From Actinomortierella ambigua (taxonomy: Eukaryota; Mortierellomycota; Mortierellomycetes; Mortierellales; Mortierellaceae): 64,000 nucleotides of DNA. The stretch lies in contig JAAAJB010000034.1 in the NCBI GenBank assembly GCA_016098155.1, positions 45,856 to 109,855 of the forward strand. Reading direction: 5' to 3'. Below are positions 12,310-24,290 of this stretch, in pieces; position 1 is the stretch's first letter; each line of letters opens with the position of its first letter. A program made the translations under genes and the position numbers. The notes under the pieces were generated by a model. It was given only the letters and a program-made list of their open reading frames with translations, did not search any database and was not told the DNA's origin.

Positions 12310-13503
12310 AGATCCCTTCCCCTCCGCTTCTCCATGAAGAGTGAGGCAACTCTCCAGTCTTGACATCCACCACTGTTCACTTCATCGTACGCTCTCGCTT
12401 CAGCGTGACATCATGCAGCATTTTATTTTCAATCTCCCGACCATCTAGAAGACAGACACCACGGCCATTAACAGCAGTAGAAAAGGCAATACACAAATAC
12501 ACTACCGTATATTTCGTGAAAGGACATTTAGAGGGGGTTTCAACAAGAGAAACGACACCATTTTCCTCTGCCCTGCCAGCCACCAAACACCAAAGATACC
12601 CAACTCCTGAAAGTTGATATCCTCACGCACACGCGACAGATGCAGTCGAGCCACCAACAGCGGCAGGTAGTTTGTTTGGTCACTGCACTGTCTAAAGTTT
12701 CCATTGTCCCTCCCACGCTGGCCTGGTAGGATTGGATGGAGGGAACTGGGAGGATTCACTCTGCTGTCTGTTCGTTGGTATGGTGGGACAATGCATCCAC
12801 GCTGGGAATGATGGGCCTGCCCGCCCTTGTTTTGAATTTGAGGGCACGACAAGGAGACGGCACAAACAGTCTGTTCGCACGCGCGGGAGTATTAACACAC
12901 ACACGAAAGTCCAACAGCACTGTTGCACAGTAAGGACCTCTTGTTCGTCTGCTGCATGCTGCTGCTGTTGCCGTCACTACTACTGCTGCTGTCCCTCCTC
13001 CCCTGGGGCACCTATCGAAGTTCCCCTCCCTCCCCCTCCTCCTCCTCCTCCCTTCTCCTCTTCTCCTTCCCCTCGTCCGCCTCTCCGTCCTCACCGCCGG
13101 TGGATAGGTTCATCACTCGTTCTCTCGTTCTATTGTTTGCCTGCCTGTACCCCTTCTCAGCTCCCTACTTATCCTCTCCCTTTTTTTTTGTATCGAGGTG
13201 TTAACATCCCCCTAACCCGCACTGCTTTTCTTCCTTCTTTTCCTGTCCTCTATCTCCTTCATCCCTCCCGTCTCCTCAGTATTCTCCTTTGATCTTCAGG
13301 TGCTGGCCATTTTGCGGCTTCCTTACTCTTTTTTTTTTTGCCGCTTCTCTCTTTTCTTTCTTTCTTCCTTTTTTTTCACCTCCTCCTCTCCTTTTATCCC
13401 TGTCTGCCTTGTCACCGTTTATTTCTTAATCTCAACTTGTTTGCAGCTCCCTCAGCGCCAGCTTCAGATAAACGAGCCTTCCAGAGTGAGAAACTGCATC
13501 TCG
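12310..13503 (+). other. Intergenic leader of the CCCH gene, pyrimidine-rich
   Basis: No gene is seen. From about 12990 to 13440 the plus strand is almost pure C/T, ending in a good 3' splice site (TTTGCAG at 13441-13447). The CCCH gene may therefore have a 5'-UTR intron here. CTG/CTC-type triplet runs lie at 12956-13060. Confidence 0.5.
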
Positions 13504-13683
13504 ATGCTAGCCCTGCATCAGCTTGACAACGGGAGAATGGCATCGCAATCAGCACAATCAGCCAATGTACCTGGAGACGATGGAATCATGAATGTCGAGC
13601 TGACTCTGGGTGTGCAGGGATACTCGAGTTCGGCACCTTTGCTGACGTCCACAATGCTGGAGAGCGATGCCTTTCAGACCCTT

Positions 13684-13726
<43 letters not shown>

Positions 13727-16700
13727 AACAAGAACAAGAATTGTTCCTCCAAGCACATCTGCAACATATTCAGCAACCGCCGCCGCAGCACCCCTTCGCA
13801 CATTCACTGCATCCTCTACAATCACCCGAAAAGGCACGCTCGCCAACGAGTACATCAGTGTCTGCTGCTTCTGCCGGTTCGTGGGTATTTGACTACCCCC
13901 CTCCTCTTCCAAGGTAAAAAAGAAAAGAAAGGAAAAAAAAAGGCTATGCAGGGAGCATCCCACAAAGTGCTCATTGACCCGTTCGTGTTTCGTGCGGCGC
14001 CTGTACCCTGTTGCACAGTCGCGTTTCTCGCCCCTCTCTTCCCCCCCCCGTCTACGATCGATCCCTCTTTTAATACTCGTGGTTGAGCGGAAGATGAAAA
14101 TGTTGCTACTTCTCCTTTAGAGAGAGAGAGAGACGCGACGGATGAGTGATTAACGATGATATGGACTGGGAGAGGGAAGGGGAGGGGGGCCAACCTGGGT
14201 AGCAGTAACCCTGCGACAGATGGCTGCTCTGCGGGTTGTGCAAGGTTTGAGGACAGAGATGGCTGCCTTTCTTTTTTTAATATGCCCTGTTTATCTGCCT
14301 GCCTAGAGCGAGAGATGGAGAGAGAGAGACAGAGAGACAGAAAGCGGAGAGGGAAATGGAAAGGAGGGGAAAAGAAGAAAAGGGAAGGCGAGGCAAGGGA
14401 AGGAGGGAAGCAAATGTCCTGTTGCTGTGGTTCCCGAACGCAAGCAAGATCAGGGGGGAGTTGGGGCAAGAGTGTTTCCAACGTTATTGCTGGGTTATGT
14501 AAGGCAGCACGCCGCTATTGGTGCCCTTTCGTGCTCATGGTTCGAGGGCTCGACAGGCAGACTCTAGAGCCATGGAAAAGAAAACAAAAAAAAAAGCCGC
14601 CAAGACCTTTAGACTTCTTGCTTTGACCTCGGATCTATCTGCCGTGGATGTGTGGGGGGAGCGTGCTTCATTCCAAAGAAGCGTGTGGCATGTTTCTCTG
14701 TTGTTCTTGTTGTTTGCTGCTGCTGCTGTTCGGTATTGTTTTGGTCACTTGGCACAGTATGCAAGCGAGGGAACCACATTGAATTCAAAACACATTCATA
14801 CCACAACACCTATCCAACACTCTCTCTGCATGCGCACACATTTGTTGACGATCACTAATGGTCTGCTATTTTTTGTTGTCTTCCTTGTCCTCTTCTTTAT
14901 TTTGGCATCACCCCCTTTCTTTCTCCCCTTGCTGCTGCTGCTACCTCTATGATGCTCTTCTGCCCATGCTGTAGAGGACACAACTCTTCAGCTGCCCAAG
15001 CACCAGGCCTCCTCACTCGCTCTCTCAACCAACTGCATCCTCTGCAACAAACACCACCGCAAACACTGTCGCGTGCTCAAGGACAAAGTTATGTCACCCT
15101 ACAACAACAGCAACAGCAACAACAGCAGCAGCAACAGCTACAGCAGCAACAACAACAACAGCAACAACAACAACAACAACAACAGCAGCAGGTGGTGTCA
15201 GCTGTCCACGGTACATTGGCCTCGTCCTTCTCCATAAACTTCCCCACGGCCGTGAGCAACGCAGGCCAGCCCAGCATTGGGATGCTTGGACAGCAGGACA
15301 CACTGACAATCATCCCAGATGTGTTTTCGTGGGGTGAGCAGAGCATAAGTAACTCGAAAGCAGACATCTTTCAATTGACCTCACCACCAATGACACCCTC
15401 CGGAATTGCAGCGCGCTCGCCAAACTCGTATGGTGGAACACCGCTTGTGTACGGCCAACACCACAAGCGCCCACCTCTGTGGCCCATGGATCGCCCTCCG
15501 TTGTTACCCCTCCCACGCCAGACACTCACTCCTCAACAGTCTTCCAAAGGTATGCGTTAAAGACCTTTGGCGTCATGAAACAAAAAATCGCTTGACTCTC
15601 ATCGCAAGATGAATGCTTGTACTCACGTTATATCGAAACGTTTATTGTTCTAGCGGCCAACTTGCAATATGTACCATGCAAGTTTTTCAAAAGTGGGGCA
15701 TGCACAGCTGGCAAGAACTGCCTCTTCTCACACTCGAGAGATCTGCACTCGGAAAACCATGTGTGCAAATACTTTCTGAAAGGCAACTGCAAATTTGGCA
15801 GCAAGTGCTCACTATCGCACTCGTTTCTATCAGCGGATCGCAAATCTTCGGCCATGAATCTTGCCAGCAGTAACGGCTCCACCCTGAACGCGAATCAGGT
15901 CAGCAGCAGTACTAGCAATGGAATTCAGTTAGGGCGGGCCCGCCTGGAGCGGCGTGCGTCCAGTGGCGCCATTGCAAATAGTTTTTGGCCATCCGAACCT
16001 CTATCACCACCATTTGGACCACCATTGAGCCACCAAGGAAAGAGCATTCATCAGCCTCCTATCCTTCAAGCACAGCACCCAATGCGACTGGACAGATCAG
16101 TATCGCAAGAGTTCTCCATCAGCCGTTCACCAAGCCAACCAGCACTCTACTCACGGAATATGCTAACACGCTCCACAACCGAGAATTTCCGGCATTCGTA
16201 CAGTTTAAATGGCGCACTGAAACAATTACATGATATGGCTCCGTCACCCTCGTTTGATGATGCTGGTTCCAGTCCAGAGAGCAACAGCCTGGCGAGCACA
16301 TTTGGCAGCAGCTCCCTCGACCTGGGCATGGCAAGTGTCAATGGCTCGCTAAATACATTTGAGAGTCGCTCTCGACAGCATCTTGCAGCACCACTCCCAA
16401 TCCGACAGCGCTCGCTACCAGATATTTTCCGTCTTGGCCCTTGTTCAGGGTCGTTTGCATCCACCTCGGCAAACGATACCAGTGGCCTGGGAACAAACTC
16501 TACTAATACAGGACAAATACCGCCGCCGTCTTTCTATCCAGCAGGAAGCAAGGCGCTGCTCCTTGGGGTTCATTTCGACCACGATGGCGCGCAGAGTTCG
16601 CCTATCAAACTGCATTCTATCCCAGAACGCTTCCATCCACAACCCAGCGCTGCTGCTGCTCAGTTGAGTAACAACCAGCATCAACACCAGCAGCACCAGT

Positions 16701-17893
16701 ACCAGCAGCAATATGCGCTTGAACGAGGGATCAGTCATTACAATGGCCCACTCAGTGGCAATGCAGGATTTTTGGGCACCGGTGAGACTGTACTCGGAGA
16801 TTTTGGATCGGATGAAGAAGGCGATTTGAAGACGGACCTTGGATACCTCCCTTCCTCTCTCAGTGAGCTATTGAACAATGGCGATCGCCAGCCACAGCGA
16901 GAGCTAGGAGAGAACGCCAATACTGCACAGCCAACGGACGTGCTGCCATCTCCCGCTAGTACTCTCCGCGAAGACAAGGATGAAGAAGGTGGCGGCCATG
17001 ACCGAAGTGTTTCGTCCGCCACGACCCTTGGTAAGAAACACGCTCAACAACAAGCATGGATTGATCCCGATGGCACTGCAAGTCTTCAATTGTCTCACTT
17101 TTTTTCTCTGGTTTTTTTTTTCTTAGGCACAAGCAGGGACCCACTAGAGGCTTTCAGAACTCGATTTCAGTCGTCGATGGATGATCTCCATCGTGAGGCT
17201 CGCCATGAACACAACAACCTCAATCGAGTTACGGAGGGCGACCTGGAATTCTCCGTCTACAAAGGCGTCGATGGCGCTAGCCTATTTTCTCATGCAGTCT
17301 ACGAGGTCAACAACAACGACTCAAAGTCCTCCGCCATGACGTCCTTCCACCCTCTCTCTTCGCAGTTCAACGGCCTCCTTTACGATGAATATGGGCGCCT
17401 CGATCAACCGCAGTTTCATCAGCACCAGACTCTGTTTTCAGCGCCCATGCAAGCATACGGCGACCTGAAGAACTCGAGCTCGCTTGAAACGGCCAACACG
17501 ACTAGCCGCGCGGGAACACCGGACCCTTTCTGCCCTTTCCCTCAGGAGGCAGACGAGGTTCAATTTACCATGGATGACGACCTGCCGGTTGTTACCGGGT
17601 CTACAACTGACAACCTCCGTACGAAACCACTTGGGCTGGGGCTTTATGGGGAGTCAGCAATGTCTTCTCCACCGCCTCCTCCTCCACCACCATCACATTT
17701 TTCTCCACCCACTCTTGCCTCGTACGCCTCAACCCTTCAGTCGTCCACGAGCAGGCATCTGGGCGATCATGATAAACCAACGAAGCATGAGGAGCAGGGT
17801 GAACGCACAGCAGACAAGCAGGATGTGCACAGCAATTTAGTAGCACTCATGAATTCACTCGACATGACGGAAAACGGCATCTATTCGATGTGA
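13504..17893 (+). CDS. Tandem CCCH zinc-finger protein with two polyglutamine tracts (Cps3/Lee1-like)
   Basis: Probable RNA-binding regulator. Exons 13504-13913, 14975-15549, 15654-17030 and 17127-17893 keep frame and give 1042 residues. Two zinc fingers of spacing C-x7-C-x5-C-x3-H lie at about residues 335-378 (CKFFKSGACTAGKNCLFSH and CKYFLKGNCKFGSKCSLSH). This is the arrangement of fungal Cps3/Lee1 proteins rather than the x8 spacing of tristetraprolin. PolyGln tracts lie near residues 61-77 (13684-13740) and 180-212 (15100-15190), one on each side of the unusually long first intron (1061 nt). The remainder is low-complexity Ser/Pro/Asn-rich. Intron 3 (17031-17126) is 96 nt with no in-frame stop, so it could be retained. 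The start is the first ATG in the open frame; 13537 is an alternative. Confidence 0.85.
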
Positions 17894-18395
17894 AAAAAAG
17901 ACATCCTCCCATACAAACATCCATATCCATGAGATATACCCGCCTTTTTCCACCTTTTTTTATTGTTCCTGTTGATTGCTAGATACCTAAAAAAAAAAAA
18001 GATACCGAATAACTCTCTCTCTCTCTCTCTCTCTCTCTCCCAAAAAAAAAAAGTAGTGATGAATAAACTTAAAAGTTGCTAGTTGTATGTTTGAAAGTCG
18101 ATGGAAGGGTGTACAAGATGGCGCTTTCTGTACGCACTTTGGAAAAACGAAGTTTCGGGGGAACACCCCTCGCTTGTGCAGCGTCACAAAGCACGCCAGA
18201 GGAGGCGGTGAAGTCGAGAATGTGGGTTGTTGGGGCTGAGCTCCTGGTTTCTGTACTGTTAGAAAGAGGTGCTCTTTTCATGGGTGGAGTCTAAAAAGGG
18301 CCTTCTAGCCACTTCTTCTTTTACTTTTCCACAACTCATCAACCTCTTTTCATTCCTCTCTTCCATCCTCCTCATTTCCACTCCACATCAATTAC
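17894..18395 (+). other. Intergenic: CCCH 3' end and copine promoter
   Basis: Holds an A run (about 17990-18000), a CT dinucleotide repeat of about 26 bases near 18013-18040 and a second A run. From 18300 to 18390 there is a pyrimidine-rich leader directly before the copine ATG. No gene is seen. Confidence 0.5.
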
Positions 18396-21300
18396 ATGTA
18401 CGCCCCTCCTTACGCTGACACAGCGCCGCCTCCGACTTCCAAGGTCGAGCTCAAAGTCAGCTGCAAGTAAGACACTGCGTGGGAACGGTCAAACTAGCTC
18501 GTCTTGAGCCTTATTTGTTGCACATCCAGCCCCCTTGCTGACGGGCTGTTGTTTGTGCGCTACTTCACTCGCAATAGAGGCCTTGCCAACAGAGACTTGA
18601 CCTCCTTCAGTGACCCGCAAGTTTTCCTCTTCGTTGAAGACAGCATCGGCCAATGGTCCAAGACACCATATGCCAAGACAGAGTGCATCAAGGATACACT
18701 GAACCCGACATTCGTCCAGGGTCTTCAGATTGACTATCGCTTCTCTGTGGTGCAGAAACTGCGTTTTGTCGTGTATGACATTGACGACAAACACAGTGGC
18801 AGTTTTTCGGACCAGGACTTTCAAGGCGAAGTCGTGACCGACCTGGCCTCGATCATTAGTGCACCCGGTGGCCAACTATCCTTGAAGCTGTACCACCCCA
18901 AGTTTAAGCAAGTGTCTCAGGACCGTGGCAAGATCACCATCCGCTCCGAGGAATTGAAGGAGTCCAAGCGGGTATTCTCGTAAGTCGCCATTGCACATTT
19001 TTTGTCATTCACCCACCTTTGAACCTTCTTGGCACAAAAGCCTTTGTAGCTCCTAGAGATAAAAGGAGGTCCTATTTCTTTTCTTTTCTATTTTCCCGTA
19101 ACGTCCTCGGCTTTCGCCCATGTAGCCGAGTAAACGAGTCTAACGATGAAATAACGACAACTGCCCTGAAAATCTAGATTCACGCTGAAAGCCAAGGATC
19201 TGACCAAGAAGGGCATGTTCAAGACGGCCCCTTCTGCCTTTGTTGTCATCCAGCGCAGAAATCAAAATGGCACATTCTCCCCTGTCTACAAGACACCAGT
19301 CGTTCCTAACAATGATGACCCCAAATGGAAGCCCTTCAACATCAAAGAGAATATCCTTTGCAACGGCGACCCTAATCGCGAATTGCGATTCGATGTCATG
19401 TCTTGGAAAGCTTCAGGAAGTGAGTATTGGCACCAAAGATCGCAAGTCGAGCCTTGCCCGTCTAACAGAAGCTTCTTCAGAACTAACTCACCAATCATTT
19501 CACATGTTTTTCATTTCTTTGTTCGGCTATAACTTTACCTTGTCGGTAAAAAGCTCACACGCTCATTGGTAGTACACCGATTACCACGCCCGCAAAGCTG
19601 AGCCAACAGCCCGCGCCCTACGTAATGCCTCTGCCAGGCATCCGTGATACGACCGCCTTAGTTCTCGAGGGTCTCAGAGTCCACGAGCCTCCTTCGTTTG
19701 TCGACTTTATGCGAGGTGGTGGAGCCATCAACCTCACAGTCGCCATCGACTTTACCCAGAGCAACGGAGACCCCAGCAACCCTAGCTCGCTGCACTTCCG
19801 CCATCCATCAGGCGACAATGAGTATACACGGGCTATCCGCGCTGTTGGCACTGTGCTTGAAGCGTATGATTCGGACAAACGTATCCCAGTGTATGGCTTT
19901 GGCGGAAAAATCGGAAACGAGGTCTCCTTTGCTTTCCCACTCAATGGTGACAACAACAACGTAAGTGGGATTGTATATTTGTTTACCTGTTTGTCTGCAA
20001 GGGGGGCTTCTTCACAATGCATCCCCCCTGTTGCCCCATCTATGCGTCGTTCCCGTTCAAAACACAATGGTTACCTTTCTTCACTAATGCTGTTTGAGAC
20101 TCCCTATTTGTTTACAAAAAAAAATACTGGAACTTCAATAGCCCGAAGTCGTGGGTGTTGATGGTATCCTGCATGCTTATTGGCAGTCGATGAGCCGAGT
20201 CCAGCTGTGGGGCCCCACCAACTTCTCACCCATGATTCGAGCTGCCTCCAATATTGCCAAACAATCAGAGGCAACTGGGGGATATTCCGTGCTGCTCATA
20301 TTGACAGATGGTGCCATTACTGACTTTGTGGAGACAATGCAATCGATCCGTGCCGCCAGCAAGCTCCCTCTGTCCATCATCATTGTCGGTGTCGGCGGGG
20401 CCGACTTTGGCAAGGTAAGATATTGCCATCTTAGACGTGACAAGTGTTTTTTTTCGTTGCATGGTAAGCTGATCCAATTAGGCTGTATTCCGGCACCTGC
20501 CTACAATAGATGAGCCTATTAGATGGCGACGAGGAGGCAGAAAGCTCCGTCTCGCTCAAGAACCGAGACATCACGCAGTTTGTTGCAGCCCGCGACTACG
20601 GCCCTCAGAATATACACATGCTGGCATCGGCTTTATTGCAAGAGCTGCCAGAGCAATTCATGGAGTACATGTCGCTCAACAACAAGCAACCCAGACCTAT
20701 CCAGCCCGCGGCTACCATGTACGATCCGGCGGTCGCTGCCGTCGCTGCTACTGCTGTTGCGGCTCATCCGCCTCCTCTCCACGCACCTCCGGCTGCAGCG
20801 CATCCGGGTCCGGCCCCTGGCTATCCTCACTCACCCTCCCTGGCGCCTGTTGTAGCACCAGCCACACCCTATGCCGCTCCCGCCTACCCGCCGCCCGGCA
20901 CTGCGCCGCCTGCAGTGGCGCCTGGCTACCCTCACTCGCCCTCTTTGGCTCCCGTAGCGCCCGGCGCTCCTGCCTATGCGGCGCCTACGACTGCTCCTCC
21001 ACCAATCGCGGGGGCACCTGGCTACCCCCATTCACCCTCGCTAGCACCCGTTGCTGCAGCGGCGGCAGCTGGAGCAGCTGTCGCAGGCCATTCTGCCCCT
21101 GCATACCCACCACCTGGCACTGCACCGCCTGCAGTTGCGCCTGGCTACCCACACTCGCCCTCTTTGGCCACCGTGGCACCTGGCGCTCCTGCCTATGCGG
21201 CGCCCACGACTGCTCCTCCACCAATCGCTGGAGCACATGGCTACCCCCATTCACCGTCGCTAGCACCCGGCTCTCCTGCCTACGCGGCGCCTACGGCTGC

Positions 21301-22204
21301 CCCACCACCAATCGCTGGAGCACCTGGCTATCCACCACCTGGCACTGCTCCGCCCGCAGCACATGGCGCTCCAGGCTACGCACCTCCGGCGAGTGCACCT
21401 CCAGCTGGTAGCCCCGCGCCTACTCCCGCTGCTGCTGCTCCCGGATACCCCCCGCCTGGCCAGCCCTATCCTGGCTATCCCCATGCTCACCAGTACCCCG
21501 GATACCAGCCACAGGCCCAACCTTACTATGGCTATCCGCCGGCCCAGCCCGGTTACCCGGGTCATCCCCCTGCCGGTCACCCATATCCAGGATACCCACC
21601 TGCTCAGCCATACTATGGATATGCCTATCCGCCGGCTGGTCATGCACCTTATGGTGCTGCACCCTATCCAGGACAATACGCACCACCTGCTGGCCCTCCT
21701 CCTCCTGCTGCTGGTGCTGGTGCTCCTGGAGCCCCTCCAGTCTCCGCTCCTCCTCCTGGCGCCCCTCCCGTCGCTGATCCTCATGCTGCCGCTGCTGCTG
21801 GACATCAGTACCAACCCTATCACTACGGCGCATACGCCCCTCCTGCAGGCCCCCCACCGCCCCTGGCCGGTGCTCCTCCAGCAGTGGCGCCGCCGACATC
21901 GGACGTGACAGCGAAGGCTGCAACGGCTGCAGCCGGTCCGACTGATGCTGCTAGTGCTGCTGCACCGCCACCACCAGGGCCACCAGGTGCAACGCCCGAG
22001 GCGCTTGCTGCATCCGTGGCATCGTTGTCGATCGCTAGTGCAGCGCCACCACCACCATCAGCAGGAGCTACCCCTGGTGCTGCTCCTGCTGCTCCTGCTG
22101 CTGCTGCTCCCGGAGCCGCTGCAGCTACGCCTGCTGAAGCCTCTGGATACGTGTCACCTCCTCCTGCGCACCGACCTGCGGCTCCTCAGTCATACACAGG
22201 TTAA
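18396..22204 (+). CDS. Copine (C2-C2-vWA) with a ~500-residue Pro/Ala/Gly/Tyr repeat tail
   Basis: Calcium-dependent phospholipid-binding protein. Exons 18396-18466, 18530-18979, 19178-19419, 19554-19960, 20142-20414 and 20510-22204 keep frame (1045 residues). Two C2 domains span about residues 15-270; landmarks are FVEDSIGQWSKTPYAKTE, VVYDIDDKHSGSF and SFTLKAKDLTKKGMFK. The copine vWA-like domain follows (about 285-540) with the metal-site motif DFTQSNGDP, then GVDGILHAYW, VQLWGPTNFSPMI and RDITQFV. From about residue 545 the protein is almost free of charge and built from YPPPG, APGYPHSPSLAP and PYPGYPP-type repeats. That tail is far beyond the usual copine length of 500-600 residues. An in-frame stop ends it at 22202-22204. 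Exon 4 uses an acceptor after a purine-rich stretch (AAAAAG, 19548-19553), unusual but required by frame and by the conserved THTLIGS stretch. Confidence 0.93.
20881..21330 (+). repeat. Coding tandem repeats in the copine tail
   Basis: A block beginning YPPPGTAPPAVAPGYPHSP at about 20884 recurs at about 21101 with nearly the same order of sub-units, and a shorter third copy starts near 21321. Sub-unit APAYAAPTTAPPPIAGA occurs three times with small changes. The copies differ mainly at third codon positions. This suggests DNA-level duplication followed by selection on the protein, or recent expansion. Confidence 0.85.
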
Positions 22205-23105
22205 ACAAGACAAGAAAGATATTTTTTTTATATGCTGTCAAAATAAATTATACAGGCTAGCGGAGCCCTGAACCCACCCCCTCAAGATATCTTTCGACAG
22301 AACCTCTGAAGATTCCAATTCCGGCTCAGTCGATCCTTCCCGAAGGAGTTCCTTCGTGGAGCCCCCGGCCCCTTCAAGTCTTAAGGCCACTACCACCGAC
22401 AACCCCCTTCGTCCCGCCTAGTGTCGGCTCGGTATCTACGTTCACTACTTTCACCGCTCAAAGAAACTAAGTACTGCCATCGATTAAGCGACCAACTGGC
22501 CGGTGGTCCGTGCTATGCCGGTTGCCTCCGCTGATGCGGTCGCCGACTTCCTGTATGACGAAACCTTCCTCCGGTATGTGTGTCCAGTCGAGATCATTAC
22601 TCGTAGATCTTCTAACTTTACTTCCCAAATGCTGCGCCGGTGCCTTGGCCGCGTGAGGGTGAGCCATCAGCTTACCTCAGCCTATCATCCCCGTGCCAAT
22701 GGGAAGGTAAGCAGAGGTAGGCCGGTGGTTTACTTTCATGCGTGCAAGGTATCGGTGCAAGACTTGGGAGGTGAAGTTGGAAGCCCTGTCGATGATGATC
22801 TCGACAGGGCATCCGTAATGGAGGAAGATTTCTTCGTACAGGAAATCGGCGACTGCGTCGGTGGAGGCAGCCGGCATAGCACGCGCCACGGGCCAGTTGG
22901 TCGCATAATCGATGGCCCCTGTTGCCAGACTGGGTCTTGGCATGATACCACAAAATCAAGACCCCCAGGGGTTCACTCTAAGATTGGTGGCGATGGTGGC
23001 TTATGTGATGATTGGGTGAAGCATTTTTTTTATGAAAGGGCGGTGAGAAAGAGCTAGGGGAGAGGGCCATTACCACTTCACAGCACACATTTCAGGACAA
23101 AAGCA
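22205..23105. other. Intergenic region holding the retroelement scar
   Basis: 22205-22260 is the copine 3' UTR, with an AATAAA-like stretch at 22241-22247. 22270-22475 is C-rich and of unknown origin; it may be further element sequence upstream of the integrase fragment. The integrase fragments follow. 22950-23105 is the promoter of the next gene. Confidence 0.5.
22476..22940. mobile_element. Inverted pair of degenerate Ty3/gypsy integrase fragments
   Basis: Plus strand 22476-22706 and minus strand about 22940-22707 encode the same integrase-core stretch in tail-to-tail orientation, with about 22 nt between the arms. The minus copy reads AIDYATNWPVARAMP, then VADFLYEEIFLHYGCPVEII and DRASNFTSQVLHRYLARMK. 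The plus copy matches it without gaps but is mutated: the Tyr codon after the first catalytic Asp is TAA, and the second Asp (IIDR in the minus copy) is replaced in IITRRSSNF. It keeps the typical SAYHPRANGK end. By eye the arms are about three-quarters identical. No LTR, reverse transcriptase or gag is visible, so neither copy is functional. Confidence 0.85.
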
Positions 23106-23814
23106 ATGTCGAAGAAACTTGCATCGCAGGCCGTAGACTCGCTGCTTCAGCAGCTGCGCGCCCCATCGTCCACACCTAGCCTGCATTCAACAGCGGGCTA
23201 CACCAAGGTCGATAAGAATAAGAAGAAAAAGAATAAGACGATTACCAAGGATCGGTTACCCAAAACAAAGACAGGGCTGAAGAAGCTCAAGCACGAACTC
23301 AAATACGGACATTCTCAACGGCGGGCACGCGAGGAGCAAGAAGCCAAGGAGAACCCATTAGGTATGCTGATGTTTGGTGGGGAACGAGAAGAGACATATA
23401 CAGAGCAAACCTTTGTCCAAATTTTGGTGGCGCTAATTATTATTTTTTTTTTTTTTGTACATGACTTTTGCATGCTCTCCCCATAGATAAACTGAGGTCG
23501 CAGCAGGAAAAGGAAGAAGCACTATTGGAAAAGAATCTCGAGTACTTCAAGGTTTCGGCACGGGTATCCAAGAAGGAGTTGGACCTGCGAAAGAAGGTAA
23601 GAATTATTTCGGGTGGTGATTTGTTGAGGTTCTTTCTCTCTTTCTTTTTGCTGCAGATCATGACTGACCAGTTCCGTCCTCCTATCTCTCCCCCTCTCTC
23701 TCTCCCTCCACTTTTTAGATTATGGCTATGCGAAAGAGGAAGCAGGATGCAGCAGAGGGCAAGGTTGGCAAACAACCAGTGGATGCGGATGAGAGCGACG
23801 GCGATTCTGATTAG
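23106..23814 (+). CDS. Small Lys-rich protein, possibly nucleolar (AROS/RPS19BP1- or Rrt14-like)
   Basis: Exons 23106-23361, 23487-23596 and 23719-23814 keep frame and give 153 residues. The protein is very basic, with a lysine block (DKNKKKKNKTITKDRLPKT) at about residues 38-56. A central charged helix follows, then NLEYFKVSARVSKKELDLRK and a short acidic tail (DADESDGDSD). The pattern N-L-x-F/Y followed by a Ser/Val-rich helix and MRKRK recalls the C-terminal part of AROS (RPS19-binding protein 1). That resemblance is from memory and weak. The composition fits a ribosome-biogenesis factor. The gene is supported mainly by three clean phase-consistent introns. Confidence 0.7.
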
Positions 23815-24290
23815 CCTTCCCAACTGACGAATACCCAACAAGAAAAAAAACATTAAAAAAAACTATCCGATCGAGATCTACGGAGGAACACTTGCCCGAA
23901 AAAAGAAGAAGAAGAAGAGGGCAGAATGTGGCGCGGCGCGCCGTTTGGGGAGGGGGGGGCACATCTGTTGCCATGATGGTCTGTTTGGTAACCAATTTGT
24001 GTTTGGGTGCCACAAAGAGGGGGACTTGCGCATTTTGTAAAACAGCAAAACCCATTTTCAAAAAGCCTCAATCTTTACCTCAACCCAAACCTTTTTAAAC
24101 GTTTGAGAGTCTTCTTCCCCTCTTCCCCTCCTTTTCTCACAAACGATCGACCCTTCCCCCCCTCCCTCCTCTTCGCCTTCTTGAGATTCCTCTAGGCTAT
24201 CTCTTCTCAGCATCTACCTACCTTTTCCCCTCCTCCTTCCCTCACTCTCTCTGTACGTAACAACCTGTACATTCTTGTCTTTGCCCCGAT
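23815..24290 (+). other. Intergenic, pyrimidine-rich leader of the DUF4396 gene
   Basis: 23845-23930 is A/G-rich, including a GAA run. 24100-24270 is strongly C/T-rich, leading to the next ATG. No gene is seen. Confidence 0.5.

Noticed and set aside
13558..13803. Leu-rich minus frame
   Set aside because: Antisense of the polyglutamine CAG/CAA tract.
18013..18040. CT repeat as a possible CRISPR-like or regulatory array
   Set aside because: A simple dinucleotide microsatellite without spacers.
21260..21823. Gly/Arg/Ser-rich minus frame
   Set aside because: Antisense of the copine repeat tail; repetitive GC-rich codons keep several frames open.
22476..22940. Active retrotransposon
   Set aside because: Only integrase fragments remain, with a stop and lost catalytic residue in one copy; no LTR or reverse transcriptase.
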